DNA of 64,000 bases from Gordonia sediminis (GCA_004193205.1 RZUM01000004.1:62001-126000), one strand, 5' to 3'. Counted from the first letter of the stretch, positions 10,764 to 21,217 are shown. Program-made: numbers and translations. The notes: generated by a model from the sequence alone, not told the origin.

Positions 10764-11333
10764 TCAGCCCGCGACGACCGCGTGCACGGGCAGATCGTCG
10801 CCGAGGCCGGCCGCGATCGTGGCACGCCCGCCGAGGCCCGAGAGTTCCATGATCACCGCGACCCCGATCACCCGGGCACCGGCCCGGGCCAGCAACTCCG
10901 CGGTGGCGACCGCGGTTCCGCCGGTGGCGAGCACGTCGTCGACCACCAATACGCGAAGGCCACCGATGTCAATGCCGTTGGCAGGGATCTCCAGGGTCGC
11001 CGTCCCGTACTCCAGGGAGTAGTCCACACTGTGCACCGGTGGCGGTAGCTTCCCGCCCTTGCGGACCGCGAGCACCCCCACCTCGAGTTCGCGCGCGACC
11101 GCACCGCCGAGGAGGAATCCGCGGGCATCGATGCCGGCGACGAGATCGACATCGCGGCAACCGTGGGTCAACGCCGTCACGATCGCCGACAGGCCCTCGG
11201 AATCGGCCAGTACCGGCGTCAGGTCACGGAAGACGATCCCGGGCTGGGGGAAATCGACCACCGACCGCGCGTGCGTGTCGATCGCCGTCCGCGCCCGGCG
11301 CAGCGCCTCGAGGGTCACCTCATCGTCAGCCAC
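10764..11333 (-). CDS. apt: Adenine phosphoribosyltransferase
   Basis: Salvages adenine to AMP using PRPP. The 189-aa protein contains the PRPP loop VLVVDDVLATGGTA near residues 125-138 and the typical DFPQPGIVFRDLTPVL and GIDARGFLLGGAVA segments. The GTG at 11333 (VADDEVTLEALRRA) is preferred: it overlaps the end of the upstream lipoprotein gene by 8 nt and gives the normal family length, whereas the longer frame adds antisense-like residues from that overlap. It sits between a solute-binding lipoprotein and rel; coupling purine salvage to the alarmone enzyme is a long-known arrangement of actinobacteria. Confidence 0.93.
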   Translation of the reverse strand: MADDEVTLEALRRARTAIDTHARSVVDFPQPGIVFRDLTPVLADSEGLSAIVTALTHGCRDVDLVAGIDARGFLLGGAVARELEVGVLAVRKGGKLPPPVHSVDYSLEYGTATLEIPANGIDIGGLRVLVVDDVLATGGTAVATAELLARAGARVIGVAVIMELSGLGGRATIAAGLGDDLPVHAVVAG

Positions 11334-13011
11334 GTATCGTCCACCGATCCATGTTCCATCCCGTCCCGTTACGGGCCAGCCCGGCGACCACATTATCCAC
11401 CCGGTCCCCCCAGCGCTGGATTCGCGGCGCCGCGAACAGCGGGATGGAACGCATTTGCGCCCACGCGGTGTTCTCGATGGTGCGGACCAGCCGCAACCGG
11501 TCGGCGGCCAGCGTCGCGGTGGCCAGGTCGTCGACGGCGCGACTCATCACGGGGTCCCGGAATCCCGCGAGGTTCAGCGGATCGCCGCCGCGCAGCTGAT
11601 ATGCGTCGCGCGACGCGTCGGCGGCACCGGCGGCCGCGAATCCGGCCCCGTTGGCGACCAGCACCGCGTCCACATCATCACCGAGCGCCGTCGGCGACAA
11701 CTCCGCCGACCCTGCGTCGACGACCTCGACGCCGACCTGCCGGCACGACTCGGCGATGGCCGCGACCAGCTGCCGGTCGCGGTCCGACGGCGCGAGGTAG
11801 CCGATGCGGACCCGGAGCGGCCCGGTCCGGCTGTCGGCGGACTCGGTGCTCAGCGCCCGCGCCCGCGGCAGATCCGGGCGCGCATACGCGACCCCGAACG
11901 TGGGATTGATCTGACCCGCGAGATTGTCGGCGGGCGCGAGCACCCGCAGGTTCCACAGCGGCGCGCCCTGTCCGAAGCGTTGTGCGAGCGCTGCGCGGGG
12001 GACGCAGGATGCGAAGGCGCGCCGCGCACGGACCTCGGCGAACGCCCCGGTCGACGCCAGCACCAACTCCTGCACGGCCAGTGCACGTTCGGGCCGCGGC
12101 AGCGGCTGGGGTGGCGCCGACGTCCCGGACGCGACGATGTCGTCGGCGATCAGACCGCCGGCCACGTCGGCGACATCGAAGGCGCCGTCGGCGAGGCGAC
12201 GCTCCACGTCGGTGCCGCGGCCCCAGACGACGATCCGCTCGGTGGCCGGGGCATCACCCCACCAGGCGTCGTTCGCGACGAGCACCAGGCCCTCCGACGG
12301 CGAGTACTCCTCGATCCGGTAGGGCCCCGACGACGGGAACCTCGCCGGGTCGAGCGGGCCGTCGGGGAATGCGAATCCGGTGTTCCAGACCTGCGCGATC
12401 TTGGCGATGGCCTCCTGGTTGCCGGTGCGGATCGGCTCGACGAGGTCGGACAACCCGGCCTCGCGGGCGACCACGTGGGCGGGCAGCAGCGTCCCGGAAC
12501 CGAACAGCGACAGCCAGTCCCGGTAGTCGCGGCCCTTGGCGAACACCGCGGTGGCGCTGCGGTCGCCGGCCGCGCAGTCGATGCGTTCGATGTCGCGGTA
12601 GCCCGCGGTCGTCGCCGGACGGAAACCGGGCACCCGGCCACTCATCGCTGCCCAGGCCAGTACCAGGTCGTCGCAGCCGAGTGCCTGTCCGTCGGAGAAT
12701 CGCGCCGCCGGGTTGAACTCGTAGCGCAGGGTGAGCACGTCACCGGGAACCTGGGTGACGGTGCCGATGTCACGGTCGGGGGTGACCTGCCCCTGCGCAC
12801 CGAGATAGCTGAACCCGGGCAGCACCCGGGTGGTCGCCATCAGCACACCGTCGGCGTTGCCGTCGACGGTGTTCGCGTTGTACCCGTCGGTGCGCGCATC
12901 GACCACGTACTCGATCGTCGGCGGGCCGCCGTCGCCGCATGCGCTCAGCAACCCGGCGCCCGCGACGCAGGCGACGAGAAGCGCCGAGACCTTCCGGGCC
13001 AGGCCGATCAC
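11326..13011 (-). CDS. Solute-binding lipoprotein, family 5 (peptide/nickel ABC transporter type)
   Basis: A 561-aa exported lipoprotein. The signal peptide LARKVSALLVACVAGAGLLSAC ends in a lipobox (LSAC, Cys at about residue 25), so the mature protein is lipidated and tethered outside the membrane. The body is a family 5 solute-binding protein (SBP_bac_5): PGDVLTLRYEFNPAARFSDGQAL and SSGPYRIEEYSPSEGLVLVAND are the characteristic segments. The GTG at 13011 overlaps the secF stop by 4 nt. No permease or ATPase genes are adjacent, so it is either an orphan binding protein or serves a transporter encoded elsewhere. The same gene lies between secF and apt in M. tuberculosis (Rv2585c). Confidence 0.9.
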   Translation of the reverse strand: MIGLARKVSALLVACVAGAGLLSACGDGGPPTIEYVVDARTDGYNANTVDGNADGVLMATTRVLPGFSYLGAQGQVTPDRDIGTVTQVPGDVLTLRYEFNPAARFSDGQALGCDDLVLAWAAMSGRVPGFRPATTAGYRDIERIDCAAGDRSATAVFAKGRDYRDWLSLFGSGTLLPAHVVAREAGLSDLVEPIRTGNQEAIAKIAQVWNTGFAFPDGPLDPARFPSSGPYRIEEYSPSEGLVLVANDAWWGDAPATERIVVWGRGTDVERRLADGAFDVADVAGGLIADDIVASGTSAPPQPLPRPERALAVQELVLASTGAFAEVRARRAFASCVPRAALAQRFGQGAPLWNLRVLAPADNLAGQINPTFGVAYARPDLPRARALSTESADSRTGPLRVRIGYLAPSDRDRQLVAAIAESCRQVGVEVVDAGSAELSPTALGDDVDAVLVANGAGFAAAGAADASRDAYQLRGGDPLNLAGFRDPVMSRAVDDLATATLAADRLRLVRTIENTAWAQMRSIPLFAAPRIQRWGDRVDNVVAGLARNGTGWNMDRWTIRG

Positions 13012-14264
13012 CGTGATCGACGACGCTTGCCGGTCGGTTCCATCGACGTTTCCGGGCCCGTCCGTCGACCCGCCTTGACCCCCGGACGCCGCCCGACGGG
13101 TCGCGATTGATTCAGATCCTCACCCGAGGCCTGCCGCGCCCGCCGGTCCAGCACCCGCTTGGTGTGTCGGGAGATGTCCCCGCGACGCTCCTTGAGGGTC
13201 ACCAGCAGCGGTGTCGCGAGGAAGATCGACGAGTACGTGCCGACGATGATGCCGACCATCTGGATCAACGCCAGATCCTTGAGGGTGCCGACGCCGAGCA
13301 TCCAGACGGCGATCACCATCAGCGCGAGGATCGGCAGCACCGAGATGACCGTGGTGTTGATCGACCGCATCAGGGTCTGGTTGACCGCGAGGTTGGCCTG
13401 CTCGGCATACGTGCGCCGCGAGGTCTGCAGCACCGCACGAGTGTTCTCGGAGACCTTGTCGAACACCACCACCGTGTCGTAGAGCGAGAAGCCCAGGATC
13501 GTCAGCAGACCGATGACCGTCGCCGGGCTCACCTCCCAACCGACCAGCGAGTACACACCGGCGGTGACGATGATGTCGAAGAACAACGCGGCCAGCGCGG
13601 CCACCGACATCTCCCGGTCGAACCGGATGGCGATGTAGATGAAGACGATGACGAGGAACACAGCGAGCGCGATCGCCATCTTCCGGGTGATCTCGCGTCC
13701 CCACGTCGAACTCACGTCGGAGGAACTGACCTCGTCGGCGGTCAGCGCGGGGCCGAATTCGGCGGCGAGCGCCCGCGACACCTGCTCGGTCTGCACCGCG
13801 GTGAGCGTCGCGGTGCGCACCTGCACGGTCTCGCTGGACCCCGAACCCGCGGTCTGGACCGATTCCGGTGCCGAACCCAGGGTCGCGGTGAACACCTGGT
13901 TCACCGCGTCGGTGGTGACACCTTGGGACACGGGGATCGAGATCTGCGTGCCGCCCTCGAAGTCGATACCGAAGGTGAAGCCCCGGATCCCGATGGACGC
14001 GATACAGATCGCCAGGATGGCCGCGGTGACCAGGTACCACTTCCGCCGCCGGTCCACGATGTGGAAGGCGCCGGTGCCGGTATACAGGCGCGAGAGGAAC
14101 GAGCGGTCTTTCTCGCTCACGAAGTCGGCGTCGGAGGCGATGGCGTCGGCGGCGTCGGTGTCGTCGTCGAGGACCCGGGGGGCGGGCCCGTGGCCGCCGT
14201 CGGCCCGGCCACCGTCGGTGCGTCCGGAGTTCGGGCGTGCCGGCCCGGGAGTCTGCATGCTCAT
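13008..14264 (-). CDS. secF: Protein-export membrane protein SecF
   Basis: A 418-aa subunit of the SecDF-YajC complex, which uses the proton gradient to help pull exported proteins across the membrane. It has six membrane segments: the first, near residue 75 ([19 protein letters not shown]), is followed by the extracytoplasmic loop. Conserved motifs [10 protein letters not shown] and, at the end, [22 protein letters not shown] are clear. An acidic N-terminal tail (residues 1-50, rich in Gly, Asp and Ala) is an actinobacterial addition. The C-terminal tail is basic. Its ATG overlaps the secD stop by 4 nt and its own stop overlaps the lipoprotein gene by 4 nt. Confidence 0.96.
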   Translation of the reverse strand: MSMQTPGPARPNSGRTDGGRADGGHGPAPRVLDDDTDAADAIASDADFVSEKDRSFLSRLYTGTGAFHIVDRRRKWYLVTAAILAICIASIGIRGFTFGIDFEGGTQISIPVSQGVTTDAVNQVFTATLGSAPESVQTAGSGSSETVQVRTATLTAVQTEQVSRALAAEFGPALTADEVSSSDVSSTWGREITRKMAIALAVFLVIVFIYIAIRFDREMSVAALAALFFDIIVTAGVYSLVGWEVSPATVIGLLTILGFSLYDTVVVFDKVSENTRAVLQTSRRTYAEQANLAVNQTLMRSINTTVISVLPILALMVIAVWMLGVGTLKDLALIQMVGIIVGTYSSIFLATPLLVTLKERRGDISRHTKRVLDRRARQASGEDLNQSRPVGRRPGVKAGRRTGPETSMEPTGKRRRSR

Positions 14265-15871
14265 TTCGCCGATCCTTCCGACACCGTCGGACGTGCCGAC
14301 CGGGCTGCGATGCGTCGTTGCCGGGCCACCTCACTGACCGCGCCGAGTCCGTTGACCGAGGGCCGCGACAGGAACTCGGACCTGCTCGCGAGCACCACCA
14401 GCGGATGTGTCACGAGGAAGACGACGACGATGTCGAGAACCGTGGTCAAGCCGAGGGTGAACGCGAAGCCGCGCACCTGACCGATCGCGAGGGTGTAGAT
14501 GACCACCGCGGCGATGAAGGTGACCGCGTTGCCCGACCAGATGGTGCGGCGGGCACTGGCCCAGCCGCGCGGTACCGCGGAGCGGAAACTTCGGCCCTCG
14601 CGCATCTCGTCCTTGATCCGTTCGAAGTAGACGACGAACGAGTCGGCCGTCATGCCGATACCGATGATCAGACCCGCCATCCCGGCGAGGTCGAGGGTGA
14701 AACCGATCCAGCGGCCGAGCAGGACGATGATGCCGTAGACCATCAGACCGGACAAGATCAGCGACAGCACCGTGAGGATGCCCAGCATCCGGTAGTACAC
14801 CAGCGCGTAGAGCAGCACGAGGATCAGACCGACGGCGCCGGCGATCAGGGCCGCCTTCAGCGACGACAGACCCAATGTCGCCGATACGGTCTGGGCGTCG
14901 GAGGCCTCGAACGACAGCGGCAACGACCCGTACTTGAGGACGTTGGCGAGGTCCTTGGCCTCCTGCTGGGTGAAGTTGCCGCTGATCTCGGTGGCGGGGG
15001 TGGTGATGGCACCTTGGATCTGCGGGGCCGACACCACCCGGGTGTCCAGCACGAACGCGGTCTGCTTGCCGATGTTCTGCGCGGTGTAGGTCGGCCAGAA
15101 ATCCTGCGCCTGCCCCTTGAACTCCACCTGCACGATCCACGCGCCGGCCTGCTGTGTGGTGCCGGCGGAGGCGTCCTTGATGTCGCGGCCGTCGATGATC
15201 TCCGGGCCCAGCAGATAGACCTCTTTGCCGTCCTGTGAACAGGCGACGAGGTACTGGTCGGGCAGGTCGTTGCCCAGCAAGGGGTCGTTCGCATCCGGCG
15301 AACAGTCCATCTTCGCCATCTGCGCGTTCAGCGCGGTGAGGTCGGCGCCCTGCGGTGCCTGGCGCAGCTTGCGCTGTTCCTCGATTGCGGCTGCCGACGT
15401 CGCCTGGTCGGCAGTGGTCTGATCGCCCTGCTGCGGTGCCGCCTCGGTCTGCTGCGGCGTCGCGGCAGCGACGTTCTCCACCGGCCGGACGTAGAGCCGT
15501 GCGGTCTGGCCGAGCGAACGGGCCTGCTTGCCGTCGTTGCCCGGCACGGTGATGACGAGATTCTCACCGTTGATCACGACCTCGGAGCCGGACACGCCAA
15601 GTCCGTTGACGCGCTGTTCGATGATCTGCTTGGCCTGGTTGAGCTGATCACGTGACGGCGGCTTGCCGTCGGGCGTCCGGGCACTGAGGGTCACCCGGGT
15701 GCCACCCTGCAGGTCGATACCCAGCTTGGGTGTCGCGGAGCCGTCACCGGTGAAGAAGATCAGCGCGTAGACGACGCCCAGCAAGATGAAGAACGCGGTC
15801 AGAGGGCGCCACGGTGGGATCTCGCGGCGCGGTCCCGACCGATTCGCCGACGCCCGGCGAGGTGTGGTCAC
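14261..15871 (-). CDS. secD: Protein-export membrane protein SecD
   Basis: A 536-aa partner of SecF. N-terminal membrane segment at about residues 20-40 ([18 protein letters not shown]), then the motif [20 protein letters not shown], the large periplasmic-type P1 domain with a low-complexity Gln/Ala insert ([20 protein letters not shown]), and five C-terminal membrane segments including [17 protein letters not shown]. The GTG at 15871 ([13 protein letters not shown]) follows an AGGAGA ribosome-binding site by about 11 nt; the upstream frame extension has no such support. It is the first gene of the secD-secF-lipoprotein-apt-rel run. yajC is 166 bp upstream on the same strand. Confidence 0.95.
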   Translation of the reverse strand: MTTPRRASANRSGPRREIPPWRPLTAFFILLGVVYALIFFTGDGSATPKLGIDLQGGTRVTLSARTPDGKPPSRDQLNQAKQIIEQRVNGLGVSGSEVVINGENLVITVPGNDGKQARSLGQTARLYVRPVENVAAATPQQTEAAPQQGDQTTADQATSAAAIEEQRKLRQAPQGADLTALNAQMAKMDCSPDANDPLLGNDLPDQYLVACSQDGKEVYLLGPEIIDGRDIKDASAGTTQQAGAWIVQVEFKGQAQDFWPTYTAQNIGKQTAFVLDTRVVSAPQIQGAITTPATEISGNFTQQEAKDLANVLKYGSLPLSFEASDAQTVSATLGLSSLKAALIAGAVGLILVLLYALVYYRMLGILTVLSLILSGLMVYGIIVLLGRWIGFTLDLAGMAGLIIGIGMTADSFVVYFERIKDEMREGRSFRSAVPRGWASARRTIWSGNAVTFIAAVVIYTLAIGQVRGFAFTLGLTTVLDIVVVFLVTHPLVVLASRSEFLSRPSVNGLGAVSEVARQRRIAARSARPTVSEGSAK

Positions 15872-16037
15872 TGGTGTTCTGCTCTCCTGAGTGAAAGCGT
15901 GCGCCGGGCACATTCGTGCCCCGACGCACGCGGGCATGCCGGTCGGTCGCCCACTCTACTGACAGCGCGGCAACACCCGGTCTCCCGGTGCGCACCACGC
16001 CGGCGATCGTGTGGGCACGCGGCCCACACGAGTTGTG

Positions 16038-16445
16038 TCACTTGTCGTCGGACGGCTTGTCGGCCGGACGATCGGCGGAGAAGGTGTCGTCGTCGAAGGA
16101 CTCCACGTCGGACGCGCTCGACGGCTCGTCGGTGATCTCTTCGGGTCGCGTGCCGAAATGGCCGGGGTAGGTCTCGGCGGCGTCCTCGGTGGGGACGACG
16201 CGGACGATCGCGAGCTTGTTGAAGCGGGCGATGACGCCGGTCGCGATCTCGAGATCGACGAAATCCGACGACGATGCGTCGATGACGGTCGCAAACAGGC
16301 CGGCGGTGGTCTGCACCCGGGCGCCGGTGGCCACGGAGTTCTGCATCTCCTGCATGTCGGCCATGCGCTTCTTCTGCTTGCGGATGCTCAGGAACATGAA
16401 CCCGGCCAGCAGCGCCAGGAGCAGGGGAAAGAGGAGGGTATCCAT
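16038..16445 (-). CDS. yajC: Preprotein translocase accessory subunit YajC
   Basis: A 135-aa single-span membrane protein associated with SecDF. It starts with a membrane helix (residues 2-20, DTLLFPLLLALLAGFMFLS), then a basic patch (RKQKKRMADM) and the conserved soluble domain (MQNSVATGARVQTTAGLFATVIDAS, EIATGVIARFNKLAIVRVV). The C-terminal 35 residues form an acidic Ser/Asp-rich tail, longer than in Escherichia coli but usual in this group. Located directly upstream of secD, as expected. The 220 bp between this gene and ruvB (16446-16665) show no gene. Confidence 0.95.
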   Translation of the reverse strand: MDTLLFPLLLALLAGFMFLSIRKQKKRMADMQEMQNSVATGARVQTTAGLFATVIDASSSDFVDLEIATGVIARFNKLAIVRVVPTEDAAETYPGHFGTRPEEITDEPSSASDVESFDDDTFSADRPADKPSDDK

Positions 16446-16665
16446 GGTTACAGCGTCGATTCCTTATTCGTGTCGGTCGGGTCGGGTCTCGGGCGTTTCG
16501 TCGGATTTCGGCGATCGGTCGGGTCCGCCCTACGGGCGCGCACGGACCACTCGGGGCCCGGCGGGCTCTCCCCAGTGTGCCATGCGCGGGCCGACGGCCC
16601 CCAGCACCGTCGTCACGGCCGTCGCCTCGACGCCCTGGTTCGCCCTCGGTTCCGGGGACCCTCGC

Positions 16666-17742
16666 TCAGAGATCCTCGAAGAGGCTCTCGGTGATCGCGT
16701 CGCGAGACCGCACCCCGAAGCCGGCGTTCATCGCCCCGGCCGGCGGGGTCAGCCCCAGATGGTGCCAGGCCGCCGCGGTCGCCACCCGACCGCGCGGGGT
16801 GCGTGCCATCATGCCGGCCCGCACCAGGAACGGCTCGCACACCTCCTCGACGGTCGCGGGCTCCTCACCGACGGCGACCGCGAGGGTCGACACCCCGACC
16901 GGCCCGCCGCCGAAGCCGCGGACCAGCGCGCTGAGAACCGCGCGGTCGAGCCGGTCGAAGCCGAGTTCGTCGACGTCGTAGACAGCGAGGGCCGCGCGAG
17001 CGATGTCGACGGTGATCACACCGTCGCTGCGGACCTCGGCGTAGTCGCGGACCCGGCGCAGTAGCCGGTTCGCGATGCGCGGTGTGCCGCGGGAACGTCC
17101 GGCGATCTCGGTCGCCGCATCCTCACGCAACGCGATCCCGAAGATGCCCGCGGCGCGACGCAGCACCCGGACGAGTTCGTCGGTCTCGTAGAACTCCATG
17201 TGTGCGGTGAACCCGAACCGGTCTCGTAACGGACCGGTCAGTGAACCCGAGCGGGTGGTCGCGCCGACCAGCGTGAACGGCGCTACGTCGAGCGGGATCG
17301 AGGTCGCGCCGGGCCCTTTCCCGACCACCACGTCGACCCGGAAGTCCTCCATCGCGAGGTAGAGCATCTCCTCGGCGGGGCGCGCGATCCGGTGGATCTC
17401 GTCGATGAACAGGACGTCGCCCTCGACGAGGTTGGACAGCATAGCGGCGAGGTCGCCGGCCCGTTCCAGCGCCGGCCCCGAGGTCACCCGGAGCGCCGCC
17501 CCCATCTCGGCGGCGATGATCATCGCCAGCGACGTCTTGCCCAGTCCGGGAGGCCCGGACAGCAGGATGTGGTCGGGAGTCGTGCCCCGACCCTTCGCCC
17601 CGCGCAGGACCAGTTCGAGCTGCTCGCACACGCGGGGCTGCCCGACGAACTCCCCCAGCGACCGCGGCCGCAGTCCGGCGTCGAACTCGCTGTCGGTCCG
17701 CAGCTCGGTGGCGCTCACCTCCCGCTCGGCCTGCTCATCCAT
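16666..17742 (-). CDS. ruvB: Holliday junction branch-migration ATPase RuvB
   Basis: Hexameric AAA+ motor that drives branch migration of Holliday junctions with RuvA. The 358-aa sequence has Walker A GPPGLGKT (residues 63-70), Walker B LFIDEIHR, sensor and arginine-finger segments ([19 protein letters not shown]) and the winged-helix C-terminus ([38 protein letters not shown]). Gap to ruvA is only 12 nt, so ruvC-ruvA-ruvB form one operon in the usual order. Confidence 0.97.
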   Translation of the reverse strand: MDEQAEREVSATELRTDSEFDAGLRPRSLGEFVGQPRVCEQLELVLRGAKGRGTTPDHILLSGPPGLGKTSLAMIIAAEMGAALRVTSGPALERAGDLAAMLSNLVEGDVLFIDEIHRIARPAEEMLYLAMEDFRVDVVVGKGPGATSIPLDVAPFTLVGATTRSGSLTGPLRDRFGFTAHMEFYETDELVRVLRRAAGIFGIALREDAATEIAGRSRGTPRIANRLLRRVRDYAEVRSDGVITVDIARAALAVYDVDELGFDRLDRAVLSALVRGFGGGPVGVSTLAVAVGEEPATVEEVCEPFLVRAGMMARTPRGRVATAAAWHHLGLTPPAGAMNAGFGVRSRDAITESLFEDL

Positions 17743-17754
17743 ACGACTTCCCCA

Positions 17755-18354
17755 TCACGCGGTTTTCCCCAAGAGCACCAACGACTTCCGCAGCACGGTC
17801 GACGCATCGGCATCGGGGGCGTCGGCGAGCACCGCGGCGACGGCCTTGTCCGCGGGCCCGGCGGTGAAACCCAAACCCACCAGCGCGTCGGCCACCTGAT
17901 CGCGCACCGCGCCGCCGCCGAGAACGGCCATCGCATCGCCACCCGACGCGGCAGGCACCTCCACCTTGTCGCGCAACTCGACGACGAGCCGTTCACCGAC
18001 CCGTTTACCGACCCCGGGCACCGTGGTCAGCGCCTTGACGTCGGATTCGGCGAGCGCGCGCCGCAACGCGGCGGGTTCGAGTACGGCCAGGATCGCCATC
18101 GCCAGTCGGGGCCCGACCCCGGTCACCGTCTGCAGCAGAGTGAACAGCGACCGGGCATCCGGTTCGGTGAACCCGTAGAGGGTCATCGAGTCCTCACGCA
18201 CGATCATCGATGTCAGTAGGGTCGCCTCCTCACCACGGCGCAGCGACGACACGGTCGCCGGGGTCACCAGCACCCGATAGCCGAGGCCGGCGCAGTCGAT
18301 GATCACGTGATCAAGCGCGATGTCGACGACCGGGCCGCGCACCGACGCGATCAT
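17755..18354 (-). CDS. ruvA: Holliday junction DNA-binding subunit RuvA
   Basis: A 199-aa tetrameric DNA-binding protein that recruits RuvB to four-way junctions. [28 protein letters not shown] is the OB-fold domain I; the helix-hairpin-helix pair [14 protein letters not shown] and [20 protein letters not shown] is domain II; the C-terminal RuvB-binding domain III follows after an Ala/Gly linker ([23 protein letters not shown]). Its ATG overlaps the ruvC stop by 4 nt, giving tight coupling. The apparent longer open frame upstream is antisense and frame-shifted relative to ruvC and is not coding. Confidence 0.96.
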   Translation of the reverse strand: MIASVRGPVVDIALDHVIIDCAGLGYRVLVTPATVSSLRRGEEATLLTSMIVREDSMTLYGFTEPDARSLFTLLQTVTGVGPRLAMAILAVLEPAALRRALAESDVKALTTVPGVGKRVGERLVVELRDKVEVPAASGGDAMAVLGGGAVRDQVADALVGLGFTAGPADKAVAAVLADAPDADASTVLRKSLVLLGKTA

Positions 18355-19001
18355 GCCGCTCCTCCTGTCCGCGCGGAGCCCGCCTCGCCCGCTTGCGTTC
18401 GGGCAGCGTGGGCGGTTTGCGTTTGGGCGGTTTGCGTTTGGGCGGCGCGTTTGGCCGCGGCCACCTTCTCGCGGTGACCTCGGGTGAGTTCGGCGGCGCG
18501 GCGCTGCGCCTCGGCCATTCGTTCGATCATCGGGCCCCGCCAGCAGTGACAGATCGCCAGCGCCAACGCGTCGGCGGCGTCGGCTGGTCGCGGTTTGGTC
18601 TGCATGCCGAGGATGCGCGTCACCATCGCGGTGACCTGCGCCTTGTCGGCTCGGCCGCTGCCGGTCACCGCGGCCTTGACCTCCGACGGCGTGTGGAACC
18701 GCACCGGGACCTCGCGTTGCCCGGCGGCCAGCGCGATGACGCCACCCGCCTGCGCGGTCCCCATCGCGGTGGACACCTGGTTCTGCGCGAACACCCTCTC
18801 GATCGCCACCACGTCCGGCTGATGCACATCGAGCCAGTGGCATGCGGCGGTATAGACCACCAGCAGCCGCTCGGCCAACTCCATGTCGGTCGGTGTACGG
18901 ACCACGTCGACATCCAGTGCCGTCACCGAACGACCGCGCCCCGACTCGACCAATGCGATCCCACATCGGGTGAGACCGGGATCGACCCCCATCACACGCA
19001 C
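18351..19001 (-). CDS. ruvC: Holliday junction resolvase RuvC with extended repetitive tail
   Basis: Endonuclease that cuts Holliday junctions. The RNase H-like core holds the four acidic catalytic residues: [12 protein letters not shown] (Asp), VAIERVF (Glu), and the C-terminal Asp pair in [15 protein letters not shown]. The GTG at 19001 is chosen because GGAGG lies 5-6 nt upstream. At 216 aa it is about 30-40 residues longer than most RuvC proteins; the extra tail after about residue 165 is a basic, Ala/Gln/Thr-rich stretch ([22 protein letters not shown]) encoded by short tandem DNA repeats. The tail is probably disordered and dispensable for cutting. First gene of the ruvCAB operon. Confidence 0.95.
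   Translation of the reverse strand: MRVMGVDPGLTRCGIALVESGRGRSVTALDVDVVRTPTDMELAERLLVVYTAACHWLDVHQPDVVAIERVFAQNQVSTAMGTAQAGGVIALAAGQREVPVRFHTPSEVKAAVTGSGRADKAQVTAMVTRILGMQTKPRPADAADALALAICHCWRGPMIERMAEAQRRAAELTRGHREKVAAAKRAAQTQTAQTQTAHAARTQAGEAGSARTGGAA
18415..18444. repeat. 15-bp tandem repeat inside ruvC
   Basis: Two perfect adjacent copies of TTTGCGTTTGGGCGG, with a diverged third copy at 18391-18405. Being 15 bp, the unit keeps the reading frame and encodes the Gln-Thr-Ala-rich part of the RuvC tail. Such a unit can expand or contract by slippage without a frameshift. Confidence 0.85.
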
Positions 19002-19138
19002 GCATACCTCCACCACGAACCGCTACCGAACAGTTGTTCGAGATTCTATCGGCGCCCTCCGACATCGTCGGTGACCAACACGCGACGGCGACCACCGAGC
19101 GACGGTGACCGCCCGGCGATACGTCACCACGGGCGACA

Positions 19139-19759
19139 ATGGCGGATGCCATGCCGAGATTCACCGCCACCACCCCGACCCGTCTCGTCGCGATGTGCGC
19201 CGAACTCGCCGCCGAGCAACCCGGGCGCCGCATCGTCGTGATCGACGGCGCCGACGCCGCCGCACCCGCCGCGCTCGCACGGCACGTCGCCGAACACCTC
19301 GTCACCGCCGGCCGTGCCACAGCCGTGGTCGCGATGGCCGATTTCCTGCGGCCCGCGTCACTTCGATTCGAATACGGACACACCGATACCGAGAGTTACC
19401 AGACCATCTGGTTCGACCTGGACGCCGTGCGTCGCGAGGTCGTCGACGCGCTGCACGAGCGCGGCCGGTGGCTACCGCGACTGTGGGATGCCGCCCGCGA
19501 CCGCTCGTTCCGCGACGAACCGCGGGCCGCCGCAGCCGATCAGATACTGCTGCTGGCGGGGCCGATGCTCGTCGGCAGCGGCCTGGCCGCCGACGCGACG
19601 GTGGCCCTCCAGATGAGCGAGGGTGCGCTGCGCCGCGCGACACCCGAGGATGCGGCCTGGACGATCCCGGTGCTCGTGGCGCAGGCGTCCCACGCGCCCC
19701 GGGCCGACATCGAGGTCCGCTACGACCACCCGGAGCGGCCGGCGGTCCGCACCGACTGA
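19139..19759 (+). CDS. Uridine kinase-like / P-loop protein with degenerate nucleotide-binding loop
   Basis: A 206-aa protein resembling actinobacterial uridine kinase-like P-loop proteins. The segment [25 protein letters not shown] (residues 30-54) sits where a Walker A loop is expected, but the Gly-Lys-Ser/Thr core is replaced by Ala-Pro-Ala. [20 protein letters not shown] and [20 protein letters not shown] match the uridine kinase-like pattern. Activity as a kinase is doubtful without the Lys. Two nearby ATG codons are possible; the one at 19151 (MPRFTATTP) is preceded by GGCGG and may be the real start. It converges on yebC, 14 bp away. The region 19002-19138 separates it from divergent ruvC. 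Confidence 0.7.
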   Translation: MADAMPRFTATTPTRLVAMCAELAAEQPGRRIVVIDGADAAAPAALARHVAEHLVTAGRATAVVAMADFLRPASLRFEYGHTDTESYQTIWFDLDAVRREVVDALHERGRWLPRLWDAARDRSFRDEPRAAAADQILLLAGPMLVGSGLAADATVALQMSEGALRRATPEDAAWTIPVLVAQASHAPRADIEVRYDHPERPAVRTD

Positions 19760-19773
19760 ACGCTTAGCTCAGC

Positions 19774-20526
19774 TCAGGCGTCGAGCTCGGCCAGCACCTC
19801 TTCGCTCACGTCGACGTTGCTGTAGACGTTCTGCACGTCGTCGGAGTCCTCGAGCGCGTCGATCAGCTTGAAGACCTTGCGAGCGCCGTCGGCGTCGACC
19901 GGCACCTCGACTGAGGCACGGAAATCGGCCTCCGCGGAGTCATAGTCGATCCCGGCCTCCTGCAGCGCCGTACGCACGGCCACCAGATCGCTGGGGTCGC
20001 TGACGACCTCGAAGGTCTCACCGAGATCGTTGACCTCCTCGGCTCCGGCGTCGAGCACCGCCATCAGCACGTCGTCCTCGGTTTGCCCGTTCTTCTCCAG
20101 GGTCACCACACCCTTGCGGGTGAACAGGTAGGCCACCGAGCCCGGGTCGGCCATGTTGCCGCCGTTGCGGGTCATCGCGGTGCGCACCTCGCCGGCTGCG
20201 CGGTTGCGGTTGTCGGTGAGGCATTCGATCAGGATCGCCACCCCGTTGGGTCCATAGCCCTCGTAGGTGATGGTCTGCCAGTCCGCGCCGCCGGCCTCTT
20301 CGCCGCCGCCGCGTTTGCGGGCCCGCTCGATGTTGTCGTTGGGCACCGACGACTTCTTGGCCTTCTGAATGGCGTCGTAGAGCGTCGGGTTGCCCGCCGG
20401 GTCACCGCCACCGGTACGTGCCGCCACCTCGATGTTCTTGATCAGCTTCGCGAACATCTTGCCGCGCTTGGCGTCGATGGCCGCCTTCTTGTGCTTGGTG
20501 GTGGCCCATTTGGAATGGCCGCTCAT
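19774..20526 (-). CDS. yebC: YebC/PmpR family protein (translation or transcription factor)
   Basis: A 250-aa member of the YebC/PmpR family, with the invariant N-terminus [28 protein letters not shown], the conserved [17 protein letters not shown] and [20 protein letters not shown] segments, and a typical three-domain length. Older annotation calls the family a transcriptional regulator of DNA recombination; recent work on relatives supports a role at ribosomes stalled on difficult peptides. It lies between the ruv operon side and pdxT, as in mycobacteria (Rv2603c). A 58-bp gap separates it from pdxT upstream, so co-transcription is likely. Confidence 0.95.
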   Translation of the reverse strand: MSGHSKWATTKHKKAAIDAKRGKMFAKLIKNIEVAARTGGGDPAGNPTLYDAIQKAKKSSVPNDNIERARKRGGGEEAGGADWQTITYEGYGPNGVAILIECLTDNRNRAAGEVRTAMTRNGGNMADPGSVAYLFTRKGVVTLEKNGQTEDDVLMAVLDAGAEEVNDLGETFEVVSDPSDLVAVRTALQEAGIDYDSAEADFRASVEVPVDADGARKVFKLIDALEDSDDVQNVYSNVDVSEEVLAELDA

Positions 20527-20584
20527 GAGACTCCCGCATCCTTGTCGACATCAACTGCTCAAAGACCAGATCCTACTCGCGTGC

Positions 20585-21217
20585 CTACGCCGGATCGTCC
20601 GCCCCACGGACCATGTCGACGAAGTAGGCGTGCACGCGCCGGTCGCCGGTCACCTCCGGATGGAAGGACGTCGCGAGGACATTCCCCTGCCGGACGGCCA
20701 CGATCCGCCCCTGCGCCGGGCCGTGCGGAACACGCGCGAGGACCTCGACGTCGGGCGAGATCGACTCCACCCACGGCGCACGGATGAAGACGGCGCGCAT
20801 CGTGTCGCCGGACCATTGGCTGATTCCGTCGAATTCGAGGTCGGCCTCGAAACTCTCGACCTGACGACCGAAGGCGTTGCGCCGCACCGTGATATCCAGC
20901 GCATCAAGATGCCGGGCGTCGGGCCGGGTGTCGAGGATGGTGGTGGCCAGCAGGATCATGCCGGCGCAGGAACCGTAAGCCGGCATCCCGTCGGCGAGAC
21001 GCCGGCGCAGCGGATCGAACAGGTCGAATACGGTGAGCAGCCGGCTCATCGTCGTCGATTCCCCGCCGGGGATGACGAGGGCATCGATGGCGGCCAACTC
21101 TGCGGGGCGACGGACCGTGACCGCGTCGGCCCCGGCTTCGGTGAGGGCGGCGAGATGTTCGCGGACATCGCCCTGTAGAGCGAGGACTCCGATCCGTGGC
21201 GCGCCGATCTCGCTCAC
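20585..21217 (-). CDS. pdxT: Pyridoxal 5'-phosphate synthase glutaminase subunit PdxT
   Basis: Class I glutamine amidotransferase subunit (210 aa) that supplies ammonia to PdxS for vitamin B6 synthesis. The oxyanion segment PGGEST (residues 50-55), the nucleophile in YGSCAGM (Cys84), and the His-Glu pair in [11 protein letters not shown] complete the triad. The GTG at 21217 ([17 protein letters not shown]) overlaps the stop of tesB by 4 nt. Its partner pdxS is not adjacent: tesB, a LuxR-type gene and a PP2C gene lie between them. Confidence 0.96.
   Translation of the reverse strand: MSEIGAPRIGVLALQGDVREHLAALTEAGADAVTVRRPAELAAIDALVIPGGESTTMSRLLTVFDLFDPLRRRLADGMPAYGSCAGMILLATTILDTRPDARHLDALDITVRRNAFGRQVESFEADLEFDGISQWSGDTMRAVFIRAPWVESISPDVEVLARVPHGPAQGRIVAVRQGNVLATSFHPEVTGDRRVHAYFVDMVRGADDPA

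Noticed and set aside
11059-13110. 683-aa plus-strand frame opposite the lipoprotein gene
   Set aside because: Antisense shadow; the minus-strand frame has a lipobox and family domain.
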